NCBI GenBank assembly: GCA_965153455.1
Contig: OZ234494.1
Location: forward strand, 2,294,001 to 2,358,000
Direction of reading: 5' to 3'
Origin: Sphagnum compactum
Lineage: Eukaryota > Bryophyta > Sphagnopsida > Sphagnales
Length of the DNA: 64,000 nucleotides
The position numbers and the translations under genes were made by a program. Below are positions 11,793 to 22,645 of this stretch, one piece after another; the first letter of the stretch is position 1; the number at the start of each line of letters is the position of its first letter. The notes under the pieces were generated by a model. The model was given only the letters and a program-made list of their open reading frames with translations. It was not told the DNA's origin and made no database searches.

Positions 11793-11993
11793 TCAATCCT
11801 TAAAGGCATCCGCAATGTCCAATAAACTATTTCTCATGAACTTTGTAATTGATTTCAATGGGATAAAACTTATGAAAATGAAATGAAAAGGATGAAGATC
11901 AATTTTTCCAAATTGTGAAAACATGATGCTTAATACAGAGTAAAAAATATTCATTTCCAAAACAAAAGGTTTTGAAAGGTTTGTGTGAATCAA
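11793..11993 (-). pseudogene. Ty3/gypsy RNase H domain remnant
   Basis: The 66-codon frame reads IHTNLSKPFVLEMN near its start and ends NSLLDIADAFKD. These correspond to the family's conserved SKPFVLETDAS and ELLAIVDAFK blocks. The catalytic aspartate position of the TDAS motif reads Asn, so the domain would be inactive even if expressed. It lies directly downstream of the reverse transcriptase frame, as expected. Confidence 0.75.
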
Positions 11994-12004
11994 TAGTTAG
12001 GTAG

Positions 12005-12695
12005 TCACGAATAAGCCTTCAAAGACTGGAAGGCAATTTCAACTCCCCAAACAAAAGGTTGATCCTTTTGAGTCAAACAAATGAGAGGGGCCATTATCGT
12101 GGAATAATGTGCAATAAAATGTTGAAAGAAGTTGGTGAATATAAACAAACAATGAAAATCACAAATAAAAGCCAAGGTAGCCCAACCCACAATATTGGTT
12201 TGAACCTCATAGGGATCCATGCAAATGCTATCTTTAGAGATGATGCAACCCAATAATTCCACTTCAATTTGATGAAACTCACATTTTTTCAATTTGTTGT
12301 AAAGTGCAATTTTTTTGAACTTGTTTAAAATAAGATGTACATGATGCTCATGGTCCTCCATGTTATTTGTGAAAATGAGGATGTCGTCAATGTAAGAAAC
12401 CATGAAATCATCCAAGTACTCATGAAAAAGATTGTTCACTAAGTGTTGGGATCTACAAGTGCATTTGTAAGGTCAAAATGAATCATAACATACTCAAAAT
12501 GGTCATATCATGTTTGGAATGTTGTTTTCCATTCATTGCATTTTTTAATATGCACCAAATTGCCCCATGCACATCAATATTGTTGTACACCTTGGTGTGA
12601 TTCAATTGATTGAATAGTCTTGAGATCAAAGGTAAATGATATTGATTTTTGTTGTTAAGCTTATTCAAACCATAATAATCAACACACATTATCAT
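12005..12695 (-). pseudogene. Ty3/gypsy reverse transcriptase remnant (two frames)
   Basis: The upstream frame (12,695-12,483) holds MCVDYYGLNKLNNKNQYHLP, the family's fingers/palm start. The next frame (12,439-12,005) holds FMVSYIDDILIFTNN with an intact YIDD catalytic motif, then LYNKLKKCEFHQ and LLGCIISKDSICMDP. It ends with thumb/connection sequence APLICLTQKDQPFVW. The two frames are separated by stop codons around 12,440-12,480, where degraded HFDLTNA can still be read. The original was one pol polyprotein. Confidence 0.85.
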
Positions 12696-14769
12696 AACGA
12701 TTTCTTTTTAACAAACATGATTGGGGCAAAACAAGTAACTAGGAGCCAAAAAGGGCGTTGGATGTTAGATATAATCAGTCAAAATCAAACATTTATTTTT
12801 TTATTACCATTTAAAACCACAGTAATCATGGCAAGTTAGTCCTTTTTCCGTCATATGAATGTTAAGAAACTTAAAGCAAAAATTCATTTGATCCAATTTT
12901 AAGTTTTGGTTTTAGTTTACAATGTTTGAAAATGTACACCTATTGCGTTAGATGGAGTCAATTTTGCAAAGGACTACCAAGAGGACTCATATAATCAAAC
13001 TTTTTCATTGAAAAAAATATAGATGATAAGAACATATTAGCCACTCTCAAAAAACACTCATACTTTTAAAAATGTGGAATTTTAAGACTTTAAAAACTCA
13101 AAAAAAGTTTTAAAATTCACAACAACACATCTTGGGTTTTATAACTTGTTAAAAGAAACGACTATAGTCTATTTTTTATTATAATTGTAACTATAAGTTC
13201 AAAGTTAATGACTATGTAGTTGTAAAAGACATTGTGGTGTCACATGACATTATCGTTTTGCGATCGTAGTCAATATCACGACTTGATGATTTTTACACAA
13301 ATATCAAAATTTCAAAAATGTAATTTAATGTATATTGAATCATCCAAAATTACGTAATAACGAAATTCCATTCATTCTTGCAACTTTTGGTGAATAATAA
13401 TAACTTAAATGGTCGTGTGATGTTGACATGGCATGTTGCATGACAATGAGGACTAATAGTTGCAACACCTCATAACTTGTGACACTAATTTCACATTATG
13501 ATTCATGTCATTGATTTAATGAATTAATCTCATTTATTGGCTAGTTGAAAATATTGTTGTCCTTTGTAATTAAAAACAACTCGGTCTTCCATGTGATGAT
13601 AACATGGCATGCCATTCAATAATGACTAACAAAAAGAAAATGTGATGCATTGGGAAACATCTAAATATTTTTTAGAACAAGTTACAAAAAAATTCATTCA
13701 AAATTTCATTTGCATGTAAAAGTTTTTTTAAAGAAAATGACATGCAGTTCTTTTCCAAAGTAATCCCTTTGGCTCCTAGTTACAAGTTTTGACCCATTAG
13801 TTGGAGATTTGGAATGTTAGATAAAGATTTTCAAGATGTTCATTGACGTATTATTGAAACACCATGAGTTCATCTTGTGACAAGTTGTAGATGGGTCCCA
13901 ATGAAGGTTGCACACCTTTTTTGAAATTAATCATGCAATCATATGATCATTGTTTTGGCAAGGTGTCAACATTATTTTTTTCAAACACATCTTTGTACTT
14001 TTTGTATTGAGGAGAGACAAGTTGATGTGACCCAACATCTGGTCTGGGAAGAACATAGATCAAGAACACATTTCCTTTCTTAATAATATGCACAAAAGCC
14101 TTGTTCCTTCAAACAACTTGAAACATTTGCATCTTCATGTAGTACCAAAGTCCTCGTTATGCTTGAAGTTTTGCATGCACCCATTTTCATGTTTGTTTTC
14201 GGTTGCACAATGTACATGATCATGATTTTTGCTAGACATTGTGGTGAAGGTTTCACATTTTGGGGCCTCATATTTTTGTGTTTCAAAGTGAAGATTTATT
14301 GTATGTTAATCCACTCATAGAGCAAGCCATAATAATCCATTTATGACAAGGTTTTTTTGAAGATGAAATGACATTGAAAACCACTTTGTTAGTGGGGATC
14401 CAATAACAACTTGCAATGCCTTGGTTTCATGTGTGACAAGTCTTAAGGAGAAACTTCATCCATTAATTTTTTCAACTGGTATTGGTGTGTGCTTTTTCAC
14501 CAAAGCCAACTTATGTTGTCATGCTAATTCTTTATTGATGCAACATGCAAATGCACTCGAATAAAAAAGTTTTGGGTCTTGATTACCATGAATTTGTTGC
14601 ATTTGACAATGATTGGTATTAAAAAAATGGTGTTGGATATGAAAATAAATGGGGAACATTTTCATCACAAGATGTTTCAAAGTTTAGTTTCATGGTCCTT
14701 ATTGAAATTGGATGTCTTTGTTTTTCAATTTCTCAAACTGTGATTTGGTAATAAAAGTGGCATGTGCTA

Positions 14770-15225
14770 CATGTTGGCCACATTTTCTAGACATTCACAA
14801 GCAACATGACCTCATTCTTCATAATCAAACATAGATTGTTTGGATGCCATTATTGCTTCTCATGTTTTGTGTGGGGCTTGAATCGTGTTTCATCAATTTG
14901 CATGGGATCATCTTCTGGTGAAGGTGATAGTGGTTGAATTGACATGGGGGATGCAAAGTTTTTATGTATGGGGGGCAACTCCAAATACTTTTCCAAGCTA
15001 TGTTTAAAAAGTTGGTTATCACATTGGACCATTGTAGGATTTAATGCAAGTCCCATTGAACTTGTCAAGTAGGTTGGTTTGTGGTTCCTTTGCTTGGGTT
15101 TACATTGTAAAAACACACCCCAAGGATGTTAAAATTCAATTATTTTGAAGACGAGCAATGGACTCATGAAGTGCTTGATCTTTTTGTTGCGTAATTTTAA
15201 AGGCAACAATAATGTTTTCCATTGA
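14770..15225 (-). pseudogene. Ty3/gypsy gag remnant with nucleocapsid end
   Basis: The frame at 15,116-14,850 contains PLSPSPEDDPMQIDETRFKP, matching the PMQID..R...L region that precedes the zinc knuckle in plant Ty3 gag. Just downstream, frame-shifted sequence reads LCFDYEE then GHVACEC, a damaged CCHC knuckle. A start-like MENIIVAFKITQQKDQALHE is found near 15,222. The capsid core between them is missing. Confidence 0.6.
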
Positions 15226-15261
15226 TACAATTACCTTTTTTGTTAGCACATACATGGTTTT

Positions 15262-15440
15262 CAAACAAGCAGGATAATACGAATAACAACATCAATATAA
15301 ATAGCCAATGAGACAAGGGATCAGGATTCAATTGTCCCTGCAAAGTAGGAACTCCTATAAATCCGGAAAATAAAGTGGGTACTGCTAGTACAAGTAGAGA
15401 GCCCTGGTTTAGCGATTTCCATTCAACTGGACATCATTAA
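15262..15440 (-). pseudogene. Plastid-like ndhF fragment (possible NUPT)
   Basis: On the minus strand one frame reads GSLLVLAVPTLFSGFIGVP followed by a spacer and PLSHWL. Plastid NdhF (a membrane subunit of the NDH complex) carries a similar LLVLA.FTLFVGFIGIP ... ILSKWL block near its C-terminal part. Base composition is less AT-rich than the flanks. The fragment is about 180 bp, has no start or stop of its own, and lies directly beside the truncated gag end. The similarity is by eye from memory of the family. A mitochondrial nad5 or unrelated membrane-protein fragment is the alternative. Confidence 0.45.
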
Positions 15441-17322
15441 TATAAGGCTTAATGAAAGTTTGTTTAAATTGTCCTAAACATGAAAATAATCAAGACACAA
15501 GGAATTTCAAAGGACATGAACAAAACATGATGAAAAGGTAAACCTAGTTCTAAGTTCAAAAATGAAACACAAAAATCATGGACATGAACATGAAATGTGT
15601 AAGATGTAAGTTCAAACAAAAAATTATTATGAAAATGTGAGAAAAAAAACATAACTATGGTAGAAGATTGTACCCAAAATTGGTGTTGAACAAATTAAAG
15701 GTCACATAAAGATAACTACCATATTTATACAATGTTGGAGATCCAGTTCAAGAAAAAACACTTCAAAACATCTTAAAACATTTCAAGATAACTCAAGATT
15801 TTAGGTGGTCTTACAAAAGTAATTGCAATGTAATTTTTTTTGTTATCATCTTACACATCAATTTTTTTTGGGTAAATGTTTTTATTGATTTTTTGATGTT
15901 TGTGATTAAATTTGTTAAGTTGAATACTATAGGGCTTTGGTTATGAATTTTTTAAATAATAATTTGAACCATAATTTGTTAAATAATATAAATTGTGAAG
16001 ATTTCTCACTACCTATTGAAATATTTTGATAGAAGCCAATTGAACTTATTGAATTTGGTAGCAACAAATTCCTATTTGGAAGTTTTGGATTTTGATTCTT
16101 TGGTCTACTTTGTTTTGCTTTGCAATATTTTGTTTAGAGTTTTCAATTTCAAAATCATTTAGTAGTGGATTTTTGCACATGACATCACAAATTTCCATAC
16201 CCAATTCACATGTTTTTTTTAGTGGTTATACCATTAATATTAGTTTGTTCAAGTAATGCACATAATTCAAGATAAGGATTATGCAATATCAATTATCTAC
16301 TATTTATCAAATATAGTAACTTGTCTAAAATGTAGGGTCAATATTATATTTTTTCAAAAAAAGTTGTACTTATCTACCCAAAAAACCTAAACCCTATCCA
16401 AAATGGGACAACACCTTCAATTCAAGTTCTAATTCAAATTTGAAAAAGGCCAGTTGCTTGTTTAAGTTCCAATGGTGATTCCAACAAAACTTTGTTTCTT
16501 CGGTTTGAAGACCTTAAAACTTGCTTAAATCCTAAAACTTCACCATGGTACCAATGTAGGTGTTGATTCACCAAAGGTTTACATTTTCAAAATTGAGCGG
16601 TCAAACTTTGCTACCACCTTGTCCTAGGCCCTTTATTTGGGGAAAGCCCTCACCTTGGAGGTTTACTAGACAATTACCTATATGTTGAGTCTCCTTAGGA
16701 AGGAAATAAGTGAGAGCCTCCCCTCACAATTCAACTTTTTTGCACTCAACATTAATATTACACCCATACTCCCAACCCTTACCATTGAATCATGTAGAAA
16801 GTGGTCACAAATAGTGTGAAGAATAGAAAATTCTAAGAGTCAATGAGATTGTTGAGCTTGCATTTTTTCTTTTGGGGGAAAGGAGGGTTGAGGTGTGAGG
16901 ACTTTTTGGTTCGTTCCCTTGGGAGAAGGTGAAGCAAGCAGTCACATCACTAAAGTGAAGGCAACCACTTCCACGCTACCTTGGTGAGGTGATTGCTATG
17001 TTAGTGAGCTGAGTTGTAGTTGATTGATGAAGGCAATCACCTCAATGCTTCCTCAATGAAGTTAACAGTAGTTGAACAACCCTTTTTCCCTTACTCTTTG
17101 AATCCTTGTCTTCCCCAAGCACCCATATTTTCCCCCATATTGTTTGGGCACACTTCAACTTGCACATATATAAATTGTGAAGGCCAGATGGAGAGTTGGG
17201 GCCGTCATGGCAGCCAAAGAGAAGCCAATTGGCTTCTAATTTGGGCAGCAAGGGGCCAAAGGGGGTGCTTCATGGAATCTTATGGTGGTAAGGACCCTCA
17301 ATACCCCCATTTTATCGGCCAC
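15441..17322. other. Intergenic AT-rich sequence, nothing recognised
   Basis: Contains only chance frames. The frame at 17020-17403 (127 codons) includes part of the tandem duplication that follows and has no recognised domain. No LTR matching 8.4-10.4 kb was seen by eye. Confidence 0.35.
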
Positions 17323-17598
17323 GGTGAACCAGCACCCCCATCAATGCACCATCCACTGGATGCCCTATATTACTCGGTTGTGGATGAACCTCAACTGATT
17401 TAATTATTTGATTTCACCTCGGTAAACAATTTTGTACGAAATAAAAAAGCCTCATATATAGGTGAACGAGCACCCCATCAATGCACCATCCACTGTATAC
17501 CTTATATTACTCAGTTGTGGATGAACCTCAACTGAGTTAATACTTGATTTCACCTTGGTAACCAATTTTGTATGAAATAAGTCGCGTATATAGGTAGA
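17323..17598. repeat. Tandem duplication, 138-bp unit, two diverged copies
   Basis: Copies start at 17,323 and 17,461 with GGTGAAC(C/G)AGCACCCC and share ATCAATGCACCATCCACTG and GTTGTGGATGAACCTCAACT. Small indels and substitutions separate them. Confidence 0.9.
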
Positions 17599-17652
17599 TA
17601 GATAGGAAAGTACATAACTAACTAGGTATGTGGATGGTTTAGGTAAGGGCTG

Positions 17653-17715
17653 TTTTTACTACCTACCTACTAACAAACCACTTGTGGGTTGTTATTAGTA
17701 GGTAGGTAGTAAAAA
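17653..17715. repeat. Perfect 21-bp inverted repeat with CCTA core
   Basis: Arms 17,653-17,673 and 17,695-17,715 are exact complements, built around ACTACCTACCTACTAA, with a 21-nt loop. The flanks hold further TAGG/CCTA words. It may be a chance product of tetranucleotide repeats in both orientations. Confidence 0.85.
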
Positions 17716-17879
17716 AAAAGGAACTGAGCTAATCACCATGGTTAGCTAGGCAACTGGAACCCAACAGAAAACAGTTTCCTGACCACTTAACCATCCATCC
17801 TTCATACTGTTACCGCACTATCTGCCTGCCTGCCTGCCTTCACAAAAGGCAAAAAGAATTAGGTGTCGGGTACTATGTA

Positions 17880-18125
17880 GGGGAGGGGAAAAAAAAAAAC
17901 CCCCCAAAAAAAAAAAAAGGGTTCAAAAGTGCTTTACACAGTGGGGGAATGGGGGTCCAAAGAAAGGAATTTCAGAAAAAGGGCAAAATAGTGGGTCCAG
18001 ATGGGAAACCCTTTTGCCGGGGGGGGGGGGGGGGGGGGGTTTGCACTGAGGAATCCAAATCTTCGGGGGCTCCATGTGGCCGACCCATATTGGGCGGAAT
18101 AGCCTCCCGCCAAAAAATTAAAAAA
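17880..18125. other. Homopolymer-rich patch, possible low-quality assembly
   Basis: Runs of A, C and G (GGGGAAAAAAAAAA, CCCCCC, A13, and a G run of 21 at 18,019-18,039) alternate with sequence unlike the flanks in composition. This is typical of consensus error or a collapsed read end, though a real poly-G tract is possible. Confidence 0.4.
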
Positions 18126-20493
18126 AACTACGGCGTATGTAGGGGGACGTTCCGCTGATTAGGTACCTACCTATAGGTAAGGAATCAGCGGGCAGCCCGG
18201 TTTTGAACTAAATAAATATCCCACCTGCTGTTTGTGCCAGCTGCAGTGAGTGAGTCAGTGAGGGAGTCCCCGAAATGTGGTCCCAGGAATCTTTGTTTTC
18301 TTGTCCTGCAATTCGTACCCAGTTTAGAATGATTGCCACCACTTTCACTTCGTTTTTCCAAGAACAAATTTTACTTTTTAATAGACTTAGGTAGGAAGAG
18401 AAGAAGAAGAAGAAGAAGAAGAAATGTTTGTTTCCTTTATTTATATCTGATTTTGGTACCTATTTGTGTCCTTCCCCTCTCCCCCCCCCCACTCTTTTCA
18501 ATTCCCCCAAAATAACCTTCACTATTTTATTTTTCATTTTGAACACTCTGAAATACATTGGATGTAATCAGTGTTACACTTTTAGGAATTAAAAAAATGT
18601 AGCCCAAGTGATCATACATAGGAAGATGTAGAAAAATTAATCCAATTTGGACTAGAAAAACAAAAATTCCCCAATTTCTTTGTCGAAAAATAGTGAAATT
18701 TCGCCAGAAAAGAAGACACTGCCGCTTATGTACTTGGATTTAACCCTAAAATTATGGTATATTATTATGGGTTGGATAACTGGACCCTATCCAAAACCTG
18801 CATTGATACCTGTGCCTTCTTCCCCTATACATAAATCATTGAAGTTTCCACTTGGCATGTGGAGGGTTGTGGTGATGCTGAAACATGATGTGGGGATCAT
18901 GGGCTAAGTAAGTTGCCAGGTATGGATGTCATCTTTATGTAAACCTAGCCCCTTCCCACAACAATTGAGAAGTTGGTTCTTGTGAGATGAAATAAAATAA
19001 AATTTGGGTTATTATATGGGGGACTTTAAGAGACACAACCATAGTAGAGTTGTCCCTATGTGCTATATTTGTATCCATTTGGATGGGATGCATCTTGTAA
19101 GGTTTGCTTCTTCTAGCAAGTTAATTTTTTTAGTGTAATTGACAATCAGCTATCAACAACATGAAGATGTCTGGAATGTTGAATTCAGTATTGAAGAATA
19201 GTGGTGGCAAGTAAGTACCTCTTTCTTGCCATTTTACAGACGGAATGGCATTTTGCCTTAATGACTTTCCAGGATATTCCATCCTGGAATGGGGACTCCT
19301 CCTGGGCATCTGCTGGAAGTTCCTTTAGACAAGTGCAGATCCCCTTTTTTACCAAGAGAGAGAGACAAGCCAGAGCGACAAAGAAGGGGGGAAAGTTTGT
19401 ATATGGCCCGGTTGAAATGTGGTTGGAATGCTTGCTCTTCATTGTGTTTCAAGGCGGCGTTGCAATGTTGTTGAAATCCTCTCTCATTGTGTCTTTATGT
19501 GTTTCCAACAGCCTTGACAAGAGCGAGCTTCTGGAGATTCTGAACACCTGCAATTCGGTGCAACCATTATAATTGAGTAATAATCAATCCGTGCAAAGGT
19601 GTCATGAGCAAAAACTATTGGCAAGTTTTGGGAGAACTCTAATGCCTGATTACCTGACATAACAGACACAAAATCGGCATGTTTGTAAAATTATTTTTGG
19701 AGAATATCAGTGTTGTGACAAGCCTTCCAAATGGATGAAATTGATATTATAATATATAAATAATATATATAAATAATATGTAAAATTATACACAAACATA
19801 CATATATATATAATCATTTCCTGCCATGATGTGATGAAAACTATCCCCCAAAAGTCCAAAATTTTCTGAGACTAAAAGATCTATCATGAAAACATTTTCC
19901 AACAAATTTTTTGTGTAGGATAAGGGCAGGTCCAGCCAGGATCAGTGTTTTTTTTATAAGGAATTTCTGTTTGTAGCTAAAGTGGCAATCACTCATTGGA
20001 AGATGTAGAAAAAAGTGTTGACCATCCCAAGTAAGATTTAGCCAAATCGGGCTATAAGCTAGAAATAAAGTATAAAATTTTAATCATCCTTCTATATATT
20101 TGGCTACACAATGAAAACCCTTTGCTCCTCACTTCAAGAATGCCAAGCTCCTCTTTGTGCATTACTAAAGCACAGGCAGAAATTTCATGAGGGCATCATG
20201 TCATAAGCAGACTCTGTCCTTCTTTAAAAGGTGGTGCATTAAAAATTAAAAATTAAAATGAAATGCCAACTCAAGTGCTTATTTTGAAAAACGCCTCTAG
20301 ACTTCTTTCTGTTATTTTGTAACACACTTTGGAAAATCTTCCAAGTGCTTTAAGTGTAGGGTAATGCCCTTAGAGCTCAGCATTTCTACAATGAGTGCCC
20401 GGCCGACCTTTATATCTAAGAATATTCCTCCACCAGAAGAGGAGGGATCTTACCCTACTCCTTAAGAATGGCAGGGAAATTATGATTACTTAT
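18126..20493. other. Intergenic stretch with repeat copies, no gene recognised
   Basis: Holds a (GAA)n tract at 18,398-18,423, a fragment of the TGTAGCC inverted-repeat family near 18,598-18,660, and a fuller copy at 19,972-20,108. The frame at 19201-19572 (123 codons) is the longest but has no domain I recognise. A diverged family B tail lies at 20,420-20,455. Confidence 0.4.
19972..20108 (+). repeat. TGTAGCC inverted-repeat element, near full length
   Basis: Begins TGTAGCTAAAGTGGCAATCA, contains GATTTAGCCAAATCGGGCTATAA with its partial palindrome, then TAATCATCCTTCTATATATT and ends TTGGCTACA. The outer ends are inverted copies of each other. See the finding on the family. Confidence 0.7.
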
Positions 20494-20696
20494 GTGCATT
20501 CACACTTGATGTTAAATCAATGTTAAATGTAAATCTAGGTGGCATCCTAGGTGGCACCCAATGTTAAATGGTCGATAACTTGATGTTAAGTGAATGCTAA
20601 TTTAACAAAAAATCTTCATGATAAGTAAGTTTAAGTCTTGACTAGTATGGTTAAGGGACTCAACACTAGAGTCCCTAACATCAAGTGTGAATACAC
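20494..20696. mobile_element. MITE-like element with 21-bp terminal inverted repeats
   Basis: Left end GTGCATTCACACTTGATGTTA (20,494-20,514) and right end at 20,676-20,696 are complements with one mismatch. Inside, GATGTTAA words recur in both orientations (for example 20,581). There is no coding capacity. Flanks read ACTTAT on the left and CTTTAT on the right, so a target duplication is uncertain. Size about 203 bp. Confidence 0.65.
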
Positions 20697-21799
20697 CTTT
20701 ATAGGGTGTAAAGATCCATCCCACTCTTAAGAGAAGGTGTCCGAACTTTCCCCCTCCTATGCCTAGTGATCTACATTAATGGCTGGGGTGGCAGATTATG
20801 TCATTTTGTTCTTGCGTGCTTTGCCTAGCTTGCCCTAAGGGGCTCGCCTGGCATGGCACCCTACCCAACATAATGGGTAGGACTTAACCATTCCATGGTA
20901 CACATCTACTCTTTAAAGTCCTGTACACAAGGGGAGGTAGCCCTCTAGGGTCCATTTGTTCATAGTAGAATAGGCCTTCAAAATCCTTTCTGTTATGGAA
21001 GGAAGGCAGCCCTCCGGGTGCATTTGGTGTAGGGTAAAGCCCAAGGCCATGGACTTTATTGAAATAAAACCCCATGCAATGCGAAGACAAGCTCAAGCCT
21101 GTGTTTGAGGCCTTATAAAGCATAAATAAATACCTCTTCTTCTTCTTCTTCTTTTTCTTCATGATACGCAACATTGGGTATCATATTAAAAAGTTGGGGC
21201 ATTTCAGAAATGGAATGCCTTCATGGCTCAAACAAAGCAAGCACTATTTTGTTTTTTGAAACAGCCCCCACCCAAACAAAGAAGGGAAAAAATATACTGG
21301 GTAACATGCCCTTGTAATTACAATTAAAGGAATTAGAGCAAGTCTTAATGTGTAAGGGAAAGGCTCCAGGGTGGGGACATTCCCAAAATAAAGGGGGCCT
21401 AAACAAGAGGAGGAGATAAGGTGCGCCACCTTAGTGAGGCCAGGCCATCCTATTTTGTTGCAGAGTAGTTAGTTAATAATCAGGTGTTAATTGGCCAAAA
21501 ATAAAGAAAATTGATCCAAATTTGGCCATTGATCAAATTTGGGCCCATGTCAGTTGCCATAATAAGACAGGCCCCCAAATTCCCATTCTCCTTCTTTGCT
21601 GGCACAGCTAACACAACTGCCATGCTTCTCTGTACGCCACCCCCCCGGCGCTTGCTTTCCCCAATTTTCACTACCAACAACCACCCTATTTCTGGGGAAT
21701 CCATTGAATTTCTAGCCCAATTCTGGAGATTTCCCTAGAATTCCTTCAATTTAGCCAATTCTGGAGATTTGGCTTTCTTCCATTTTCGTAGATTATCGC
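20697..21799. other. Intergenic stretch upstream of the acidic-protein gene
   Basis: No gene recognised. A (CTT)n tract lies at 21,133-21,160. Frames at 20884-21174 and 21480-21738 are without similarity to known families. Confidence 0.35.
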
Positions 21800-22645
21800 C
21801 CCCTTTTTCTTCTTCTTCTTCGCAACGCTAATATTTCCTGCTTCACCCTGTTCTGCTCTGTTCTCTGTCTGTGTCTCTGTGCGTCTTGCTCTTCTATCTC
21901 TCTCTCTCTGTGTCTCTCTCTTTCTTCTCTTCTGACTCCGCCTGTTGTATATAGTTGTCGTAGTACCAGTTGTCGAGGAGGTGGTTGCTGCTGGTAGCTG
22001 TTTGTTGTTACAACATTTGTCTTGTTCTGTTTTCACTCTCTGTTTTCTGTTTTTTCTGTTTTTTTCTTTTTCCTGGTTTTTGTGTTAGTTTTTTTTCGCT
22101 TGGTATTTCCTTTGCTCCCTACTCTGACAAGTTTTGGTTGTCTGTATTACTATTCCGTTTTGTGGACTTATCATCAGCATCGTTACTGTTGTTGTTTATG
22201 TTGTTGTTGTGGGGGTTGTAGTACTGGCTTGTTTGTTTGCAAGGAGGTGCAGAGAGTTTAGAGCTTTGCTACGTATCTGGCGTTTTTCCAGTACACAGGG
22301 GTTTCGTTTTTGTTTGAAATTTTTTTCTTCGTTGTCTGTGTCTCTCTGTCTGTCTTTAATTTGGTTGTGTACGTGTGAGGCTTTGTGATCAGTGAAAACT
22401 GGTTTTTCTTTCATTCCGAGCTTGCGAGCTGCGGGCCGGTGGTGAATCTTCGTTGGTTGTTACAGCTTTGGTGTTGGATCTGTAGTGCGAAAGCGCAGTT
22501 CCAGGACTTCTTTTCTCCTCCCTATTGCCGAATCGTGTACTTATTATTACTGCCGTTGAGCGGGGCTAGGACCGCGTGCGGCGTGCGTTGTGAGAATTCC
22601 TGGTGAGCGCTGTGTGCGACTCGAAGATAATCTCCTCTCTAGGAG
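21800..22645 (+). promoter_or_regulatory. CT-rich promoter / 5' UTR region of the acidic-protein gene
   Basis: A pyrimidine-rich zone (TTCTTCTTCTTC at 21,810, CTCTGTTCTCTGTCTGTGTC at 21,850-21,875, TCTCTCTCTC near 21,898) precedes T-rich and GTTGTT-rich sequence up to the ATG at 22,646. Such Y-patch sequence is typical of plant core promoters and 5' UTRs. Short upstream ATGs occur at 21,970 and 22,022, so uORFs in the leader are possible. The transcription start cannot be placed. Confidence 0.5.

Larger units (their letters stand above)
10380..15225 (-). mobile_element. Decayed Ty3/gypsy LTR retrotransposon (internal region)
   Basis: Read right to left on the minus strand, the order is a gag remnant with nucleocapsid-type residues, a long unrecognised gap where protease should lie, reverse transcriptase, RNase H, and then integrase. 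This is the Ty3/gypsy order. All frames carry stops and frameshifts, so the copy is dead. Only the gag N-terminus and the end around the nucleocapsid are visible. About 200 residues of capsid normally between them have no space at 15,116-15,225, so gag is internally deleted. No LTR pair, primer-binding site or target duplication was identified. It is one of the older insertions here. Confidence 0.8.

Noticed and set aside
19201-19572. 123-codon plus-strand frame as a gene
   Set aside because: No family similarity and no start context. Overlapping frames of similar length on both strands indicate chance openness.
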